A stretch of DNA of 6,559 nt from Nitrospirota bacterium (lineage in GTDB: Bacteria > Nitrospirota > Thermodesulfovibrionia > UBA6902). The notes beneath the pieces are model-generated. The model worked only from the letters and a program-made list of their open reading frames with translations. It had not been told where the DNA came from and did no database searches. Below are positions 1 through 5,948 of the stretch, one piece after another. Numbering within the stretch: the first letter of the stretch is position 1; each line of letters begins with the position of its first letter. The position numbers and the translations under genes were made by a program. The stretch spans positions 1-6,559 of the forward strand of contig WFVK01000148.1 in NCBI GenBank assembly GCA_015491705.1, written 5' to 3'.

Positions 1-182
1 CTCTTATGGTAACTATTTTGGGTCGGTTAATATTTTTCCACACTTTTTGATTATAGCCCAAAAAATCCCTGCCCCGGTTTAACGCGCGGTATGCCCTGCC
101 TGCATTTCTCTTCTTAAATATGTTATATTCTTATATCTTTTTTTCAGATTAACGAATAACGTTTTCACACAGGGGACATGAC
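1..182. other. leader region upstream of yifB, no gene seen
   Basis: No open frame with recognisable protein content was found here on either strand. The stretch holds the upstream region of the yifB-like gene and is A+T-rich from about 105 to 165, with TATATT at 124-129 as a possible -10 box. I see no convincing -35 box at a suitable distance, so the promoter is not called as a separate feature. The ribosome binding site is clear: AGGGG at 171-175, seven bases before the ATG at 183. A nearer ATG at 178-180 is out of frame with the gene. Confidence 0.5.
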
Positions 183-1715
183 ATGCTTTCAAAAGTTCTC
201 AGTTCAACACTTATAGGAATTGACGCACACACCGTTGAAGTGGAGGTTGACATCACTGCAAAGGGCCTGCCTCATTTCTCTACCGTGGGGCTTCCGGATG
301 CAGCCGTCAAAGAGAGCAAGGACAGGGTCAGAACCGCCCTTAAAAATACGGGGTTTAATTTTCCGCTGAAACAGATAACCGTAAACCTCGCGCCAGCCGA
401 CATCAGGAAGGAAGGCTCTGCATTCGACCTTCCCATCGCCATAGGCATAACCGTGGCCGAAGGCATAATCGAGCCGGCTGCGGTCAAAGGCTATGTAATC
501 TCCGGGGAGCTGTCACTGGACGGAAGAATAAAGTCAGTGAAGGGCGCCCTTTCAATGGCCATCAAGGCGAGGGATGACAGGCGCAGGGGCCTGATCCTGC
601 CGCGGCAGAACGCGGAGGAGGCGGCTGTTGTCGACGGTATCCCGGTATACGGGTTCGACAGCCTGCCGGAGCTTATAGAGTTCTTCAGGGGGATAAGGGC
701 CGTGGAGCGCACGTATGTGGATATCTCATCCGTCATGAAAGAGAATTCCGTTTACCAGGATGACTTTGCCGACGTAAAGGGGCAGGAGCATGTCAAGCGT
801 GCAATAGAGGTGGCCGCAACCGGGGGGCATAATATGCTGATGATCGGGCCGCCGGGCTCTGGTAAGACCATGCTCGCAAGGAGAATCCCCACCATACTGC
901 CTGAGATGACATTTGAAGAGGCCCTGCAGACAACAAGAATCCACAGCGCAGTGGGTCTCCTCAACCACGGTCAGCCGCTTATTGCAATCCGTCCCTTCCG
1001 TTCCCCGCATCATACTCTGTCTGATGCGGCAATGGTCGGCGGAGGCGCCACGCCGAAACCCGGCGAGGTCAGCCTTACACATAACGGCGTCCTGTTCCTG
1101 GATGAGCTGCCTGAATTCAAGAGAAACGTCCTGGAAGTGCTCAGGCAGCCCCTTGAAGACGGCTCGGTGACAATATCAAGGGCACTTACTTCCATTACTT
1201 ACCCCGCCTCGATAATGCTCGTATGCGCCATGAACCCCTGCCCCTGCGGGTATTCGGGGGATACACGGCATCAGTGTGTATGCTCCCCTTCACAGATACA
1301 CCGCTACAGGCAGAGGGTGTCCGGCCCCCTCCTGGACAGGATAGACATACATGTGGAAGTGCCGGCGGTCCCGTACAAGGACCTTTCAAATGATTACTGC
1401 GGCGAGACTTCAGAGAACATCCGCAGGCGTCTTCAGAATGCCAGGCAGATGCAGGTCGAAAGATTCCGCAAAGACAATATCTATTCAAACGCCAGAATGC
1501 GCTCAAGGCACATAAAAAAATACTGCGTGCTTAAACCCGGGGCCAGGAGTATCATTGAGACGGCGATGCATAAACTGGGACTTTCAGCAAGGGCGTATAC
1601 AAGAATCCTCAAGGTGGGAAGAACAATCGCAGACCTTGCGGAGTCGGAGCACATAAACGCCGAACATATCGCCGAAGCCATCCAGTACAGGACCCTTGAC
1701 AGGGGGCTCTTTTAA
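183..1715 (+). CDS. comM: YifB/ComM family Mg-chelatase-like AAA+ ATPase
   Basis: This is a 510-residue protein of the usual length for the YifB/ComM family. Residues about 5-165 form the N-terminal ChlI-type domain, with the typical GLPDAAVKES and GELSLDGRI stretches. A AAA+ Mg-chelatase domain follows, with Walker A GPPGSGKT (222-229), Walker B LFLDE (304-308) and a sensor-1 asparagine in CAMNPCPCG (N351). The cysteine set CPC...CVC (C353, C355, C365, C367) looks like a small metal site. A C-terminal Mg-chelatase domain carries LSARAYTRILKVGRTIADL (468-486, probable sensor-2 arginine). The best-studied family members, ComM of naturally transformable bacteria, are hexameric helicases that drive branch migration during integration of single-stranded DNA. 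Many non-competent bacteria also carry the gene, so a competence role here is inference. The start is supported by AGGGG seven bases upstream. The gene stands alone and converges on porB. The family call is firm; the symbol is by homology. Confidence 0.95.
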   Translation: MLSKVLSSTLIGIDAHTVEVEVDITAKGLPHFSTVGLPDAAVKESKDRVRTALKNTGFNFPLKQITVNLAPADIRKEGSAFDLPIAIGITVAEGIIEPAAVKGYVISGELSLDGRIKSVKGALSMAIKARDDRRRGLILPRQNAEEAAVVDGIPVYGFDSLPELIEFFRGIRAVERTYVDISSVMKENSVYQDDFADVKGQEHVKRAIEVAATGGHNMLMIGPPGSGKTMLARRIPTILPEMTFEEALQTTRIHSAVGLLNHGQPLIAIRPFRSPHHTLSDAAMVGGGATPKPGEVSLTHNGVLFLDELPEFKRNVLEVLRQPLEDGSVTISRALTSITYPASIMLVCAMNPCPCGYSGDTRHQCVCSPSQIHRYRQRVSGPLLDRIDIHVEVPAVPYKDLSNDYCGETSENIRRRLQNARQMQVERFRKDNIYSNARMRSRHIKKYCVLKPGARSIIETAMHKLGLSARAYTRILKVGRTIADLAESEHINAEHIAEAIQYRTLDRGLF

Positions 1716-1717
1716 CC

Positions 1718-1776
1718 CCCTGTGTCAACCTTACCCTGCCTTACAGTTGCATAAAACCTGCAACACAGGGTTTTTT
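1718..1776 (+). terminator. composite stem-loop terminator of the yifB gene
   Basis: CCCTGTGT (1718-1725) can pair perfectly with ACACAGGG (1763-1770). Inside that arm, GTTGCA (1746-1751) and TGCAAC (1759-1764) form a 6-bp hairpin with a 7-nt loop, and CCCTG (1734-1738) is an alternative partner for CAGGG (1766-1770). The structure is followed directly by six T (1771-1776) on the plus strand, as expected of an intrinsic terminator for yifB. The T run overlaps the stop codon of the convergent porB gene. On the minus strand the same stem is followed by GGTTAAAA rather than a T run, so termination of porB here is doubtful. Confidence 0.7.
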
Positions 1777-2734
1777 ATTCCGCCTTTTCTTCCTCTGCCC
1801 AGAACGCGGCCTCTTTCTGAAGCCTTTCCCACTCCCTGTCCACGTATTCCTGGGCCTGTTCGAGCATCCACTCATGGCCTGGAGCAAACATGTGCTTGAA
1901 CCTTCCCTGTCCTTTGAGAAACTCGGTAACGGGTTTCTTCTCCCTGGGTTTGACCGTGATCCTCGTGACCCCGTTTTCTATTTCGTACAGGGGCCAGTAG
2001 CAGGTGTCTACAGCCAGCTTGCTCAGCATTATTGCGTCATCCGTCCTGGAGCGCCAGCCCCGGTTGCACGGCGCGATGATGTTCATGAATTTGGGTCCCT
2101 TTATCTCAAATGCCTTTCTCACTTTTTTCATCAGGTCCATCCAGTGTCCGGGGGATGCCTGGGCCGCATAGGGGATATTATGCGCGGCCATTATCCTTGT
2201 CAGGTCTTTCCTGTTCTGCGGCTTGCCGGGTATTACCTCTCCCGCGGGACATGTCGTGGTATTCGCCCCGAAAGGCGTTGCGCTTGAGCGCTGAATCCCC
2301 GTATTCATGTAAGCCTCGTTGTCATAACAGATGTACAGCATGTCATGCCCGCGCTCCATTGCACCGGAAAGGCTCTGAAACCCGATGTCATATGTGCCGC
2401 CGTCACCGCCGAACGCTATGAACTTGACCTGCCGGTCATCGATCCTGCCCTGCCTTACAAGGGACCTGTACATGGCCTCAACTCCGGATATGGTCGCCGC
2501 TGCGTTCTCAAATGCGCTGTGTATCCATGGTATCTTCCATGCCGTATACTCGGATATGCAGGTGGATACCTCGAGACACCCTGTGGCATTGGCCGCAATA
2601 ATGGGATAGTCTGTGGCCATAAGCACCTGCTTGACAACTATGGGCGCTCCACAGCCCGCACACATCCTGTGCCCGTATGCAAACCTGTCTTCCTGCCTTG
2701 AAAGCTCTTTTAATCTAAGCGGTATTGTCGTCAT
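1775..2734 (-). CDS. porB: pyruvate/2-oxoacid:ferredoxin oxidoreductase, beta subunit
   Basis: This 319-residue thiamine-diphosphate subunit belongs to the enzyme that oxidatively decarboxylates pyruvate to acetyl-CoA and reduces ferredoxin, reversibly, in the cytoplasm. GHRMCAGCG (C25, C28), ATGCLEV (C53) and APCNRGW (C223) supply the four cysteines expected to hold the proximal [4Fe-4S] cluster. GGDGGTYDIG (109-118) followed by YDNEAYMNTG (137-146) is the GDG...N motif for Mg2+ and thiamine diphosphate. PWIHSAFENAAATISG (69-84) and the C-terminal PVTEFLKGQGRFKH are typical of PorB rather than the shorter 2-oxoglutarate type. A 2-oxoisovalerate-type substrate cannot be excluded by reading alone. 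The start has AGGAG eight bases upstream. It is the last gene of the operon, 40 nt after porA, and all key residues are present. Confidence 0.95.
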   Translation of the reverse strand: MTTIPLRLKELSRQEDRFAYGHRMCAGCGAPIVVKQVLMATDYPIIAANATGCLEVSTCISEYTAWKIPWIHSAFENAAATISGVEAMYRSLVRQGRIDDRQVKFIAFGGDGGTYDIGFQSLSGAMERGHDMLYICYDNEAYMNTGIQRSSATPFGANTTTCPAGEVIPGKPQNRKDLTRIMAAHNIPYAAQASPGHWMDLMKKVRKAFEIKGPKFMNIIAPCNRGWRSRTDDAIMLSKLAVDTCYWPLYEIENGVTRITVKPREKKPVTEFLKGQGRFKHMFAPGHEWMLEQAQEYVDREWERLQKEAAFWAEEEKAE

Positions 2735-2774
2735 GTCATTCTCTCCTATAAGCTATCAGCCGTAACTGCCGGCT
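2735..2774 (-). promoter_or_regulatory. porA-porB spacer with small hairpin and porB ribosome binding site
   Basis: This is the only real gap inside the operon. On the minus strand AGCCG (2774-2770) can pair with CGGCT (2762-2758) around a 7-nt loop, immediately after the porA stop codon. The AGGAG ribosome binding site for porB follows at 2746-2742. The hairpin has no T run, so it is not a terminator. It could tune mRNA stability between the two genes, but that is speculation. Confidence 0.35.
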
Positions 2775-3953
2775 TTATTCTCTCAGACCTATGTACTCTT
2801 TTATGGCACCGACCTTGCCGGTTTCGGCGATTCCTATTAATTCATCAAACACCTTCTCGGCCTGATCGGGCATGTAGTCCCTTCCGCCGAGCCCGTATAT
2901 CCTGTTTATCATGGGAGGCTTTGTGTCCATGGACATAACGGCTCCGCAGATCTCCGAAAACAGCGGCCCGTAGCCGCCGAATGAATCCGCCCTGTCCAGA
3001 ACGGCTATGGCCTTTAAATGACGGAGCGCGGCGGCCACATCCTCATACGGAAACGGCCTGAACATCCTCGGCTTCAGGAGCCCCGCCTTGATGCCTTTAT
3101 CCCTGTAGCGGTCCACCACGTCTTTTGTGGTCCCAGCCGCCGAGCTCAGTATAACAATGGCTATTTCAGCATCCTCAAGCCTGTATGTCTCGAAAAGTCC
3201 GTATTTCCTGCCGCTGAGTTTTTCAAAGTCGGACGCAACCTCAAGCACTACGTTCTTTACCTTTGTCATGACTTCATGCTGCGCCCTCTTGTATTCGTGG
3301 TAGAGGTCCGTGAGTATCAGGGGACCGTAGCTTTTCGGGTGGTCTATATCGAGAAGGGGATTCACCTGCCTGTACTCCCCGACAAAATTCTTGACCTCGG
3401 AATCTTCAAGATACTCAACCCGTTCTATTGAATGGCTGACTATAAACCCGTCCATGCATACCATTACAGGCAGTCTTATATCCGGGTGCTCGCCGATCCT
3501 GAAAGCCTGTATGGCATTGTCGTAGGCCTCCTGCGCTGTCTCGGAATAGAGCTGTATCCAGCCCGAGTCCCTCGCCCCCATGGTGTCCGAATGATCACCG
3601 TGGATATTAAGCGGAGCGGACAGCGCCCTGTTTACCACGGGCATGATTATCGGCAGCCTGTCTCCAGCCGCTATAAACAGCATCTCCCACATCAGCGCCA
3701 GGCCCTGTGACGAGGTCGCTGTGGCAACCCTGCCGCCGGCTGCAGCGGCGCCGATGCAGGCGCTCATGGCGCTGTGCTCGCTTTCCACCAGCACCATCTC
3801 GGTATCGACTTTACCGTCTGATATAAAAGACGAAAATCTCTGCATCAGGTCCGTGGCGGGTGTGATGGGATAGGCGGCGCATACGTCGGGATTGACCTGT
3901 CTCAGAGATTCCGCAACCGCTTCATTTCCTGTTACAGCAACTATCTTGCCCAT
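2775..3953 (-). CDS. porA: pyruvate/2-oxoacid:ferredoxin oxidoreductase, alpha subunit
   Basis: This 392-residue alpha chain is close to the usual PorA length. The N-terminal pyrimidine-binding domain has AAYPITPATD (T31 is the likely oxoacid-contacting threonine) and VESEHSAMSACIGAAAAGG (55-73), where E59 fits the glutamate that activates thiamine diphosphate. TATSSQGLALMWE (78-90) and the VNRALSAPLNIHGDHSD stretch (107-123) follow; R109 is a good candidate for the carboxylate-binding arginine. The C-terminal half (about 260-360) is the transketolase-C-like domain, with LKPRMFRPFPYEDV and LDRADSFGGYGPL. The start codon overlaps the porD stop by one base (TGATG), and a purine-rich AGGAGGGG lies just upstream, so translation is probably coupled. 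It forms the active site together with PorB. No residue of the expected core looks altered. Confidence 0.95.
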   Translation of the reverse strand: MGKIVAVTGNEAVAESLRQVNPDVCAAYPITPATDLMQRFSSFISDGKVDTEMVLVESEHSAMSACIGAAAAGGRVATATSSQGLALMWEMLFIAAGDRLPIIMPVVNRALSAPLNIHGDHSDTMGARDSGWIQLYSETAQEAYDNAIQAFRIGEHPDIRLPVMVCMDGFIVSHSIERVEYLEDSEVKNFVGEYRQVNPLLDIDHPKSYGPLILTDLYHEYKRAQHEVMTKVKNVVLEVASDFEKLSGRKYGLFETYRLEDAEIAIVILSSAAGTTKDVVDRYRDKGIKAGLLKPRMFRPFPYEDVAAALRHLKAIAVLDRADSFGGYGPLFSEICGAVMSMDTKPPMINRIYGLGGRDYMPDQAEKVFDELIGIAETGKVGAIKEYIGLRE

Positions 3954-4246
3954 CAGCTCCCCTCCTTTTCCATGACAATGGCTTTATTGCCCTTCTTGCC
4001 CGGGCACTCAAGCGCGCATATGCCGCAACCCTTGCAGTAATCATAATTAAAACCCTTTCTCTTGCCGTCCTCCACAATCACCGACATGTCGGGACAGTAT
4101 ATCCAGCAAAAGAGGCACTGTATGCAGTTCTCTTCTATCCACCTGGGCCTCATGGACCTCCATGAGCCTGTCTTGAATTTTGCCGAGCTCCCCGGCTCCA
4201 GGATAACAGAGCCTGGCGTGAGTTTTTTCCACAATGGTTCTTTCAT
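3953..4246 (-). CDS. porD: pyruvate/2-oxoacid:ferredoxin oxidoreductase, delta (2x[4Fe-4S]) subunit
   Basis: This 97-residue ferredoxin-like subunit carries two complete cluster motifs, CIQCLFCWIYCP (C41, C44, C47, C51) and CKGCGICALECP (C71, C74, C77, C81). It relays electrons from the catalytic alpha/beta core to external ferredoxin. The N-terminal stretch to about residue 36, with LEPGSSAKFKTGSWRSMRP, matches the usual PorD leader before the cluster domain, so the ATG at 4246 is a sensible start. That start overlaps the porG stop in an ATGA arrangement of four bases. GAGGAGG lies ten bases upstream, inside the end of porG. The two coupling overlaps (with porG and with porA) fit stoichiometric synthesis. 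Confidence 0.95.
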   Translation of the reverse strand: MKEPLWKKLTPGSVILEPGSSAKFKTGSWRSMRPRWIEENCIQCLFCWIYCPDMSVIVEDGKRKGFNYDYCKGCGICALECPGKKGNKAIVMEKEGS

Positions 4247-4818
4247 CCTTCTTTTACCTCCTCATAACCGCGCTTCGTTGCCTCGAGGTTGCCGTCAATG
4301 ATCTTCCGGGAAAATTTCTTTCCGAAACTCTTTTCCACGTTTTCAAGGAGTACATCCATTGATACAATCCCCGTCGCCCTGGAGACGGCCCCGAGCATCG
4401 GGGCATTCGGAAGCGCCCTGCCGATGCATTCAAGAGCAATGGTTGTGGCATCAACAGTGAATATCTTCTGCCCGGGTTTTGCGTTGAGCTTTTCCCTTAT
4501 CTCTTTGGGGTCATGCGATGTGTTGACGACAAATATGCTGTCGTCCCGGGCGCCCTCGGTGACATTTATTCCGTCAATAAGCGTGGCATCCGCAATGCAG
4601 ATCACATTCGGATGAAGAACAGGGCAGTACATTCTTATGATATGATCGCTTACCCTGTTATAAGCCCTCAGGGGGGCTCCGGCCCTCTCAGGCCCGTATT
4701 CCGGAAAGGCCTGTACATGCCTTCCTCCGCTGAGGCATGCATCGGCCAGCACCTTTGCGGCTGTGACCGTTCCCTGGCCCCCGCGGCCGTGCCAGCGAAT
4801 CTCTATTGTTTTTTCCAT
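4243..4818 (-). CDS. porG: pyruvate/2-oxoacid:ferredoxin oxidoreductase, gamma subunit
   Basis: This 191-residue gamma subunit shows the family hallmarks HGRGGQGTVTAAKVLADA (10-27, glycine-rich) and FPEYGPERAGAPLRAY (38-53). The ALPNAPMLGAVSRATG segment in the C-terminal half is also typical. In the enzyme it completes the alpha/beta core and is linked to coenzyme A binding by analogy with the fused pyruvate:ferredoxin oxidoreductases. I place the start at the ATG at 4818, giving MEKTIEIRWHG, because GGAGG (4830-4826) sits seven bases upstream. An in-frame ATG at 4842 would add eight residues that do not resemble the family. It would also begin directly beside the -10 promoter element, so it is very unlikely. 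porG is the first gene of the operon. Confidence 0.93.
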   Translation of the reverse strand: MEKTIEIRWHGRGGQGTVTAAKVLADACLSGGRHVQAFPEYGPERAGAPLRAYNRVSDHIIRMYCPVLHPNVICIADATLIDGINVTEGARDDSIFVVNTSHDPKEIREKLNAKPGQKIFTVDATTIALECIGRALPNAPMLGAVSRATGIVSMDVLLENVEKSFGKKFSRKIIDGNLEATKRGYEEVKEG

Positions 4819-4842
4819 TTTTAATCCTCCGAAATGCTTCAA

Positions 4843-4851
4843 ATTATAACA
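4843..4851 (-). promoter_or_regulatory. extended -10 promoter of the por operon
   Basis: Read on the minus strand, TGTTATAAT at 4851-4843 is a perfect TATAAT preceded by TGn, the extended -10 pattern. The hexamer 17 nt further upstream (CGGGTC) is a poor -35 match, which is common for extended -10 promoters. Transcription would start near 4836 and give a leader of under 20 bases carrying GGAGG (4830-4826) in front of porG. This is assigned from sequence pattern only. Confidence 0.6.
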
Positions 4852-4920
4852 CCATACAAATCAAAGACCCGGACGTTACTATAGCTTAAATTTAATGTTA
4901 TTTTCAAGCAGATGAGCATC

Positions 4921-4960
4921 TCGGGGGGAATCCGCGGCGGAGAGGGCGGCTGCGGCCGCA
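4921..4960. other. G+C-rich island with short palindromes between porG and the exonuclease gene
   Basis: This 40-base block is almost entirely G and C and lies between A+T-rich flanks. It contains TCCGCGGCGGA (4931-4941, a hairpin with 4-bp arms) and the perfect 10-base palindrome TGCGGCCGCA (4951-4960). It would lie in the leader or promoter region of the rightward exonuclease gene and upstream of the por promoter. It may be an operator or a leader structure, but I recognise no known binding site and it may be no more than compositional fluctuation. Confidence 0.3.
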
Positions 4961-4980
4961 TTGCATCTTTTGCTTAAAAC

Positions 4981-5679
4981 ATGTTAAAACCTTGTATGTC
5001 AAAAAAAATCGTCATAGACATTGAAACCATCGGGAAAGATTTCGACTCTTTTGACGAGGCATCCAGGGAATATATTCTCAAGTTCGCGGAAACAGAGGAA
5101 GACATCCGGGCAGCCAAGGAGGGCCTCGGGTTCTCGCCCCTGACGGGTGAGATCGTTGCAATCGGGATGCTCAACCCGGATACGGACAGGGGAGCAGTGT
5201 ATTTCCAGTCCCCCGAGGTCCCGCATGAGCCCGTTGAAGAAGAGGGAATCGAATATGTCGCGGACACCGAGGCAGGGATACTGAGGAGGTTCTGGGATGC
5301 GGTGAAGTATTATGACCAGATAATCACGTTTAACGGCAGGGGATTTGACGCCCCGTTTCTCATACTGCGCTCAGCGATCCATAAAATCCAGCCGACCAAG
5401 GAACTCATGCCCAACCGTTACAATCTCTCGCACTGCGACCTGATTGACGTGCTGACATTCTACGGCTCGGTGCGGAAAAAATTCAGCCTCCATATGTGGT
5501 GCAGGGCCTTCGGCATAAAGAGCCCGAAAGAGGAAGGCGTTACAGGACACGCGGTTCCCGAACTTTTCAGGCAGCGGCAGTACCTCACAATCGCCCGTTA
5601 CTGCACAGGCGACCTGCGTGCAACCAAGGAACTGTATGAATACTGGGAGAAATTCGTAAAGTTTTCACCGCCCGGGTGA
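4981..5679 (+). CDS. DEDDy 3'-5' exonuclease, PolB-exonuclease-like (RNase H fold)
   Basis: This 232-residue stand-alone exonuclease belongs to the family annotated as predicted PolB-like 3'-5' exonuclease. The Exo I motif is VIDIET (catalytic D13 and E15). Exo II is ITFNGRGFDAPFL (D123). Exo III is RYCTGDLRATKELY, with Y207 and D211 in YxxxD spacing, which makes it DEDDy type. All four acidic metal ligands and the tyrosine are present, so it should be active on DNA or RNA 3' ends; the natural substrate is not known from sequence. The start is uncertain. Neither the ATG at 4981 nor the one at 4996 has a clear Shine-Dalgarno sequence, and the later start (MSKKIVIDIET) gives the more family-like N-terminus. 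The gene is divergent from por and appears monocistronic. No polymerase domain is attached. Confidence 0.88.
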   Translation: MLKPCMSKKIVIDIETIGKDFDSFDEASREYILKFAETEEDIRAAKEGLGFSPLTGEIVAIGMLNPDTDRGAVYFQSPEVPHEPVEEEGIEYVADTEAGILRRFWDAVKYYDQIITFNGRGFDAPFLILRSAIHKIQPTKELMPNRYNLSHCDLIDVLTFYGSVRKKFSLHMWCRAFGIKSPKEEGVTGHAVPELFRQRQYLTIARYCTGDLRATKELYEYWEKFVKFSPPG

Positions 5680-5724
5680 CACTGAATTACGGCGGCATAA
5701 ACGGGCGGGAAAGCCTCTGTTTGA

Positions 5725-5816
5725 GGTTCAGGGGTTAGAGGGTTCAGGGTTGAAGGGTTCGGGGGTTCTGGGGTTCTGGGTTGGAAGGTTCGGGGTTTGT
5801 GGGTTGAATTTCGGTT
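5725..5816 (+). repeat. degenerate 7/8-nt tandem array with GGTT core (GGGTTC-like)
   Basis: GGTT occurs at 5725, 5733, 5741, 5748, 5756, 5764, 5772, 5779, 5787, 5794 and 5802, with steps of 8, 8, 7, 8, 8, 8, 7, 8, 7 and 8 bases. A twelfth copy at 5813 is out of step. The consensus unit is roughly GGGTTCTG with variable last bases. Nine runs of three or more G lie between 5731 and 5803, so the plus strand has strong G-quadruplex potential. The array lies between the convergent exonuclease and AbiEii-like genes and codes for nothing I can recognise. It is not a CRISPR, because the units are too short and there are no spacers. Confidence 0.85.
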
Positions 5817-5888
5817 TGTTGTAATAGTTCAGCCCTGAGCAGAAGATATTGTTCCTTTCTTCATATGTCGGTCGAAGGATGTCGAGGA

Positions 5889-5926
5889 CCCCCTCCTCTT
5901 AACTTAAGGGGAGGCTGGGAGGGGTT
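5889..5926. repeat. palindromic intergenic element, possible terminator of the exonuclease gene
   Basis: CCTCCTCTTAA (5892-5902) pairs with TTAAGGGGAGG (5904-5914), ten Watson-Crick pairs plus one G-T, around a single central C. A competing pairing is CCCCTCC (5890-5896) with GGAGGGG (5918-5924). On the plus strand the second form is followed by TTGTTTCATTTTTTTT, so it could end rightward transcription about 200 bases after the exonuclease stop. Elements of this CCCCTCC..TTAA style recur between genes in some bacterial genomes, so it may be a dispersed REP- or MITE-like sequence. With one copy in view that cannot be shown. Confidence 0.55.
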
Positions 5927-5948
5927 GTTTCATTTTTTTTAATGAAAC
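5927..5948. terminator. perfect hairpin at the end of the AbiEii-like gene
   Basis: GTTTCATT (5927-5934) and AATGAAAC (5941-5948) are perfect inverted repeats around a T6 loop, and the right arm touches the stop codon of the minus-strand gene (5950-5948). On the minus strand the hairpin directly follows that stop but is succeeded by AACCCC rather than a T run. It would therefore be an mRNA 3'-end stabiliser or weak terminator rather than a textbook intrinsic terminator. The T-rich left side also serves the palindromic element read in the other direction. Confidence 0.4.

Noticed and set aside
50..55. TATAAT on the minus strand as a leftward promoter
   Set aside because: No -35 box or TGn extension lies at the right place, and no leftward gene is visible in the remaining 50 bases.
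726..1082. Minus-strand frame of 118 codons opposite the yifB AAA+ domain, with several cysteines
   Set aside because: It is an antisense shadow of the Walker A/B region. The cysteines do not form a known metal motif and there is no start signal.
1874..2701. Several overlapping plus-strand open frames of 74-137 codons opposite porB
   Set aside because: They have no recognisable domains and mirror the strongly supported porB coding frame. They are antisense shadows.
3018..3873. Plus-strand open frames opposite porA
   Set aside because: They lie wholly within porA, which has all family motifs, and they show no credible protein features.
1775..4818. 2-oxoglutarate:ferredoxin oxidoreductase (kor) instead of por
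   Set aside because: The separate delta subunit with eight cysteines, the PorB-type PWIHSAFENAAA and C-terminal PVTEFLKGQGRF segments, and the chain lengths fit the pyruvate-type enzyme better. Other branched oxoacid substrates remain possible.
4254..4824. Plus-strand frames opposite porG and a +1-shifted minus frame inside it
   Set aside because: They are shadows of the well-supported gamma subunit, without domain content.
4819..4842. Eight extra N-terminal residues for the gamma subunit from the ATG at 4842
   Set aside because: The ATG abuts the -10 element, lies upstream of the expected transcription start, has no Shine-Dalgarno sequence and adds a non-family peptide.
5725..5816. CRISPR array
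   Set aside because: The period is only 7-8 bases, units are degenerate, there are no unique spacers and no cas genes are in view.
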